In this document: positions 58,592 through 64,000 of the stretch, piece after piece
Position numbering within the stretch: the stretch's first letter is position 1
Layout of the letters: every line of letters starts with the position of its first letter
Assembly (NCBI RefSeq): GCF_900101615.1
Contig: NZ_FMZX01000005.1
Location: 186,001-250,000, forward strand
Source of the DNA: Belnapia rosea
GTDB lineage: Bacteria > Pseudomonadota > Alphaproteobacteria > Acetobacterales > Acetobacteraceae
DNA length: 64,000 bases
Direction of reading: 5' to 3'
The notes under the pieces: generated by a model
Database searches by the model: none
Told to the model about the DNA's origin: nothing
What the model saw: the letters and a program-made list of their open reading frames with translations, nothing else
Program-made: the position numbers and the translations under genes

Positions 58592-59434
58592 ATGCCACGT
58601 GACGCCCCAGCCGCACCCTCCCGCCACCAGCGGGCCGATGGCGCCTTCGAACTGGGCTTCGGCACCTCCCCCCGCGGCACCGTCCTGCGAACCCTCTTCC
58701 AGCAGGCGCCCCTCCGGCTGCTCTTCCCAGACCCGGAGCCGGGCGAGCCGCCGACCGCGGCACTGCTGAACTGCGCCGGCGGCCTCGCAGGCGGCGACGC
58801 GCTGCGCCAGGCGGTGCGGCTGGAGCCGGGGGCGCGGGCCACGCTCTGCACCGCGGCGGCGGAGAAGGTCTATCGCAGCCTCGGCCCGGCGACGCGGATC
58901 GAGACCCGGCTCTCGCTCGGCGCGGGCGCGGTGCTGGAATGGCTGCCGCAGGAAACCATCCTCTTCGACGGCGCCCGCATGACGCGGCGCATGCGGGCGG
59001 AGCTGGCCGAGGGCGCGCGGCTGCTGGCCGCCGAGATGCTGGTCTTCGGTCGAGCCGCCGCGGGCGAGCGGATGCGGCGCGGCGCGGTCCTGGATTCCTG
59101 GCGCCTCGCCGGACCGGACGGGCTGCTCTGGGCCGATGCCCTGTCGCTTGACGCACCGGCCGAGCAGCTTGCCGCCCCCTTCGGCTTCGGCGGCGCCGAG
59201 GCCATGGCCACGCTGCTGCTCGCCGCCCCCGAGGCGGAGGCGATGCGGGACCTGCTGCGCACCCTGCCCGAGCAGGCACCCGGGGCAGCGACCCTGCCCC
59301 GGCCCGGGCTGCTGCTCGCCCGCTGGCTCGGCGGAGCGAGCGCGGTGCGCCGCGCCACGAGGGCAGCCATCGCCGCCATCCGGGGGGCGGCACTCGGCCT
59401 GCCGCCGCGCCTGCCGCGCCTGTGGACGACATGA
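58592..59434 (+). CDS. ureD: Urease accessory protein UreD
   Basis: A 280-residue chaperone that binds apo-urease and recruits UreFG for nickel loading. Family features: LFQQAPLRLLFPDPEPGEPP, LLNCAGGLAGGDALRQAV, AAEKVYRSLGPATRIETRL and LEWLPQETILFDGARMTRRM. I chose ATG 58592 (MPRDAPAAPSRHQRADG). It is the first gene of the urease operon, followed by ureA after 42 bp. Confidence 0.93.
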   Translation: MPRDAPAAPSRHQRADGAFELGFGTSPRGTVLRTLFQQAPLRLLFPDPEPGEPPTAALLNCAGGLAGGDALRQAVRLEPGARATLCTAAAEKVYRSLGPATRIETRLSLGAGAVLEWLPQETILFDGARMTRRMRAELAEGARLLAAEMLVFGRAAAGERMRRGAVLDSWRLAGPDGLLWADALSLDAPAEQLAAPFGFGGAEAMATLLLAAPEAEAMRDLLRTLPEQAPGAATLPRPGLLLARWLGGASAVRRATRAAIAAIRGAALGLPPRLPRLWTT

Positions 59435-59476
59435 GGGAGGCCGGGCCATGATCGCCCCGACCCGTATGAGGCCCGC

Positions 59477-59779
59477 ATGCACCTGACGCCGCGCGAGAAG
59501 GACAAGCTGCTGATCGCCATGGCCGCCCAGGTGGCGCGGCGAAGGCTGGAGCGCGGCGTGAAGCTCAACCACCCGGAGGCGGTGGCCCTCATCACCGATT
59601 ACGTGGTGGAGGGCGCGCGGGACGGCCGCAGCGTCGCCGAGCTGATGCGCGACGGCGCCACGGTGCTGACGCGGGACCAGGTGATGGAGGGGATCGCCGA
59701 GATGGTCCATGAGATCCAGGTGGAGGCGACCTTCCCCGACGGCACCAAGCTCGTCACCGTGCACGAGCCCATTCGATGA
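59477..59779 (+). CDS. ureA: Urease gamma subunit
   Basis: A 100-residue protein with the full UreA pattern: [60 protein letters not shown] and [14 protein letters not shown]. It is the small structural subunit of the urease trimer, which hydrolyses urea to ammonia and carbamate. The alpha, beta and gamma chains are separate here, as usual in bacteria outside Helicobacter. Confidence 0.97.
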   Translation: MHLTPREKDKLLIAMAAQVARRRLERGVKLNHPEAVALITDYVVEGARDGRSVAELMRDGATVLTRDQVMEGIAEMVHEIQVEATFPDGTKLVTVHEPIR

Positions 59780-59840
59780 CATCCGGTCGCGCAGGACCGC
59801 AGCAAGGCGAGGACCGGAGCGTGAATCGGATGTACAGGCC

Positions 59841-60145
59841 ATGATCCCGGGTGAGCTCTTCCCGGCCACGGGCGAGATCGAGCTGAACGCCGGTGCCGAC
59901 AGCATCGAGATCGAGGTCGGCAATGCCGGTGACCGGCCGATCCAGGTCGGCAGCCACTATCACTTCGCCGAAACCAACCCGGCCCTGACCTTCGACCGCG
60001 CCCAGGCGCGCGGCCGGCGGCTCGATATCCCGGCCGGGACGGCGGTGCGGTTCGAACCGGGGCAAAGCCGCAGCGTCCGGCTGATCCCCTTCGGCGGCCG
60101 GCGCCTGGTGCATGGGTTCCGCGGCGAGACGGAAGGACAGGTCTG

Positions 60146-60146
<1 letters not shown>
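59841..60146 (+). CDS. ureB: Urease beta subunit
   Basis: A 101-residue subunit: [57 protein letters not shown] and [18 protein letters not shown]. It is the second structural chain of urease. The 61 bp between ureA and ureB hold no gene. Its stop shares one base with the ureC start (TGATG), so the two are coupled. Confidence 0.97.
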
Positions 60147-61857
<1,711 letters not shown>

Positions 61858-61858
<1 letters not shown>

Positions 61859-62361
61859 TGAGCGACGTACTCCCCCGCGCCACCCAGGTCCTGCCTGCCG
61901 GCGGCTGGATCGAGCGCACCGCGCGCCACGTCGTGACGCTCGACTTCGACGACCGCTTCCGCCGCCGCAAGCGTTATGTCGCCGAGGACGGCTTCGCCTT
62001 CCTGCTCGACCTCGAGGAGGCCGTGGCGCTGCGTCAGGGCGACGGGCTGCTGCTGGAGGAAGGCGGCGTCATCCTCGTTCGCGCCGCGCCGGAGCCGCTG
62101 GTGGAGGTGCGGGCCGAAAGCCTGGGCCGGCTGATGCGCCTCGCCTGGCATCTCGGCAACCGCCACCTGCCGACGGAAATCCAGCCCGACCGGCTGCTGA
62201 TCCGCGACGACCACGTGATCGTCGCCATGCTGCAGGGCCTCGGCGCCGAATTGCGGAAGGTGGAGGAGCCCTTCAACCCGGAAGGCGGCGCCTATGGCGA
62301 GCACAACCGGCAGCCGGGGCATCACCACCATCACCATGACGGCCATGACCATCATCACTGA
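61858..62361 (+). CDS. ureE: Urease accessory nickel metallochaperone UreE
   Basis: A 167-residue protein: RHVVTLDFDDRFRRRKRYVA, LEEAVALRQGDGLLLEEGG, and the metal-site LAWHLGNRHLPTEIQPDRLL typical of UreE, then VIVAMLQGLGAELRKVEEPF. It ends in a His-rich tail ([14 protein letters not shown]) that can hold several Ni(II) ions. The start shares a base with the ureC stop. The DNA of the His tail also carries the ureF start codon. Confidence 0.95.
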
Positions 62362-63037
62362 GGGCGCGGCGCTCTACCGGCTGCTGGCCTGGCTCTCGCC
62401 GGCCTATCCGGTCGGCGCCTATACCTACAGCCATGGTCTGGAGACGGCGGTGGAGGATGGGCGGGTGACGAACCGCGTCACCCTCACCGGCTACATCCAG
62501 ACCGTGCTTCTGGCCGGCGCCGGGCGGGTGGATGGGGCGCTGCTCGCCGCCGCCTGGCGCGGCGCCGCCGCCGGGGACGATGCAGCGCTGGACGAGGTGG
62601 CGGAACTGGCCGCCGCCTGGCGCGGCTCGGCGGAGTTTGCCCTGGAGACGATGGCGCAGGGCACCGCCTTCACCAGCGTGACGCACTCCGCCTGGCCGGA
62701 GCCGCGCTTTGCCGCCCTCGCCGCCCGCCACCCGCGCCGCCTCGCGCATCCGGTGGCCTTCGGCGCCGCGGCGGGCTTCCATGGGCTGCCCCTGCGCCCG
62801 GCCCTCGCCGGATGGCTGGCCGGCTTCGCGGCCAACCTCGTCTCGGCCGGGGTGCGGCTGGTGCCGCTCGGCCAGACCGATGGGCAGATAGCCACTGCCT
62901 CCTTGCATCCCGTCGTGGAACAGGCGACGGATGCGGCCATGGCGGCCGAGCTGGATACGCTCGGCACGGCCGCGCCGCTGCTCGATCTCTTCTCCATGCG
63001 TCACGAGACGCAGTACACGAGGCTCTTCCGCTCATGA
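62345..63037 (+). CDS. ureF: Urease accessory protein UreF
   Basis: About 230 residues: [20 protein letters not shown] with [11 protein letters not shown] (the family signature), [39 protein letters not shown] and [20 protein letters not shown]. UreF checks GTP-dependent nickel delivery in the UreDFG complex. I chose ATG 62345 ([10 protein letters not shown]); ATG 62336 is also open. Either start lies within the His-tail codons of ureE, an overlap of at least 17 bases. Confidence 0.94.
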   Translation: MTIITEGAALYRLLAWLSPAYPVGAYTYSHGLETAVEDGRVTNRVTLTGYIQTVLLAGAGRVDGALLAAAWRGAAAGDDAALDEVAELAAAWRGSAEFALETMAQGTAFTSVTHSAWPEPRFAALAARHPRRLAHPVAFGAAAGFHGLPLRPALAGWLAGFAANLVSAGVRLVPLGQTDGQIATASLHPVVEQATDAAMAAELDTLGTAAPLLDLFSMRHETQYTRLFRS

Positions 63038-63657
63038 GCAATGGCCCCTTCCGCGTCGGCATTGGCGGCCCCGTCGGCTCCGGCAAGACGGCATTGACGG
63101 AACGCCTCTGCCGCCACCTGCGCGAGACGCACGACATCGCCGTTATCACCAACGACATCTACACCAAGGAGGACGCCGAATTCCTCACCCGCGCCGGGGC
63201 GCTGGACCCGACGCGCATCGCCGGCGTCGAGACCGGCGGCTGCCCGCATACCGCCATCCGCGAGGATGCCAGCATCAACCTCGCCGCGGTGCATGACATG
63301 GTGCAGCGCTTCCCTGGGCTCGAGGTGCTGTTCATCGAGAGCGGCGGCGATAACCTCGCGGCGACCTTCAGCCCGGAGCTCGCCGACCTGACGATCTATG
63401 TCATCGACGTCTCGGCCGGGGACAAGATCCCCCGCAAGGGCGGGCCCGGCATCACCCGCTCCGACATGCTGGTGATCAACAAGATCGATCTGGCACCGCT
63501 GGTCGGGGCCGATCTCTCGGTGATGGACCGCGACGCACGGCGGATGCGCGGTGCGCGGCCCTTCATCTTCACCAACCTCAAGGAGGATCTCGGCGTGGCC
63601 GAGATCGCCGACTTCATCCTCACCCAGGGCGGGATCGCCCCGCGAAAGGCTGCCTGA
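63034..63657 (+). CDS. ureG: Urease accessory GTPase UreG
   Basis: A 207-residue SIMIBI GTPase: P-loop [36 protein letters not shown], the nickel-binding [19 protein letters not shown] (Cys-Pro-His), [19 protein letters not shown] and [17 protein letters not shown] for guanine recognition. It delivers nickel to urease from UreE. It overlaps ureF by four bases. Confidence 0.97.
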   Translation: MSNGPFRVGIGGPVGSGKTALTERLCRHLRETHDIAVITNDIYTKEDAEFLTRAGALDPTRIAGVETGGCPHTAIREDASINLAAVHDMVQRFPGLEVLFIESGGDNLAATFSPELADLTIYVIDVSAGDKIPRKGGPGITRSDMLVINKIDLAPLVGADLSVMDRDARRMRGARPFIFTNLKEDLGVAEIADFILTQGGIAPRKAA

Positions 63658-64000
63658 TGAACCCGATCATTCTTCTCGCCTCGGTCCTTCTCCTGCCGGC
63701 TCCGGCCTTCGCCCATGTCGGTGACGGGCTGCATCACGGGCTCATGGCCGGCGTCCTGCATCCCTTCTCCGGGGCGGACCACCTGCTGGCCATGGTGATG
63801 GTCGGTCTCTGGGCCGGGCTGCAGGGCGGCCGCGCGAGGCTGGCGCTGCCGGCCGGCTTCCTGGCCGGCATGGCGGGCGGCGCGCTGCTCGGCTTTGCCG
63901 GCCTGGCGCTGCCGGGGGTGGAGACGGGCATCATCGCCTCCGTCATCGTGCTCGGCGCCCTGGCGGCGCTGGCCCTGCAGCCGCCGCTCGCCATCGGCGT
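63657..64000 (+). CDS. ureJ: HupE/UreJ family nickel permease (partial)
   Basis: The first 114 codons of a membrane permease cut by the right edge. A signal-like start (ILLASVLLLPAPAFAHVG) is followed by the family motif HPFSGADHLLAMVMVGLWAG, whose His/Asp residues bind nickel, and further helices (FLAGMAGGALLGFAGLALPG, IIASVIVLGALAALAL). The start shares a base with the ureG stop, so it belongs to the urease operon and would supply nickel to it. Confidence 0.92.
   Translation, partial: MNPIILLASVLLLPAPAFAHVGDGLHHGLMAGVLHPFSGADHLLAMVMVGLWAGLQGGRARLALPAGFLAGMAGGALLGFAGLALPGVETGIIASVIVLGALAALALQPPLAIG

Overview
The window is GC-rich bacterial DNA. Its gene content points to an alphaproteobacterium of the Acetobacteraceae (Roseomonas-like) type. 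Supporting signs are DUF1489, the chromosomal run dcd-murA-hisG-hisD-infA-maf-RNase G-like-yacG-tRNA-Phe, a short-form HisG, and several solitary Bug-type substrate-binding proteins. The genus is an inference; no rRNA is present to confirm it.

Region 1 (1-9869) is ordinary chromosome: a partial GltD-like oxidoreductase, an FAH-family hydrolase, a lipoprotein, DUF1489, AzlCD, then the housekeeping run ending in tRNA-Phe (GAA). Region 2 (about 9805-23.3 kb) is a putative integrative and mobilizable element lodged at tRNA-Phe. A large serine recombinase lies at the left end, with its last codons read antisense through the tRNA gene. A compact mobilization operon (36-aa protein, MobC-like, relaxase, membrane protein, small protein, coupling-protein-like ATPase) lies at the right. 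The centre holds visibly AT-richer cargo: an unrecognised 476-aa protein with an Abi_C abortive-infection protein, and a solitary OLD-family ATPase/TOPRIM nuclease. The two cargo modules appear to sit in a repeated frame A-cargo-B-A-cargo-B, in which A and B are diverged non-coding repeats and B includes a relic of the coupling-protein 3' end. This modular cassette, and the paired R-N-x5-H (HEPN-like) motifs in the first cargo, are the most unusual observations here.

Region 3 (23.3-30.6 kb) looks like a low-oxygen/stress block: a frameshifted Crp/Fnr regulator, a single-domain response regulator, an IS5-type remnant, two CBS-BON paralogues, a tandem universal stress protein and a P-type ATPase with a PEEFP motif. 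FNR/FixK-type boxes lie upstream of the last two.

Region 4 (30.8-46.2 kb) is mixed metabolism and regulation: PRISE-like SDR, an orphan TRAP receptor, RlpA, DUF427, FMN reductase, a quinone-oxidoreductase-like MDR, a cluster of internally deleted genes (LysR, thiolase, one unrecognised), SDR, ketopantoate-reductase-like protein, TetR, Bug receptor, tartrate-dehydrogenase-like enzyme with its GntR regulator, and an ECF sigma/anti-sigma pair divergent from a catalase-like peroxidase and cytochrome b561.

Region 5 (46.2-56.2 kb) is a divergent unit around a GntR regulator. Leftwards runs a three-piece biotin-dependent acyl-CoA carboxylase with BioY and two Bug receptors; rightwards, a fused class III CoA-transferase and another Bug receptor. 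Matching TTGTGATAACAA-type palindromes lie before both arms. Region 6 (56.2-64.0 kb) is nitrogen salvage: AllA, a PuuE-like deacetylase and an NHL protein on one strand, and ureDABCEFG plus a HupE/UreJ nickel permease (cut by the edge) on the other. This is a plausible ureide-to-urea-to-ammonia route.
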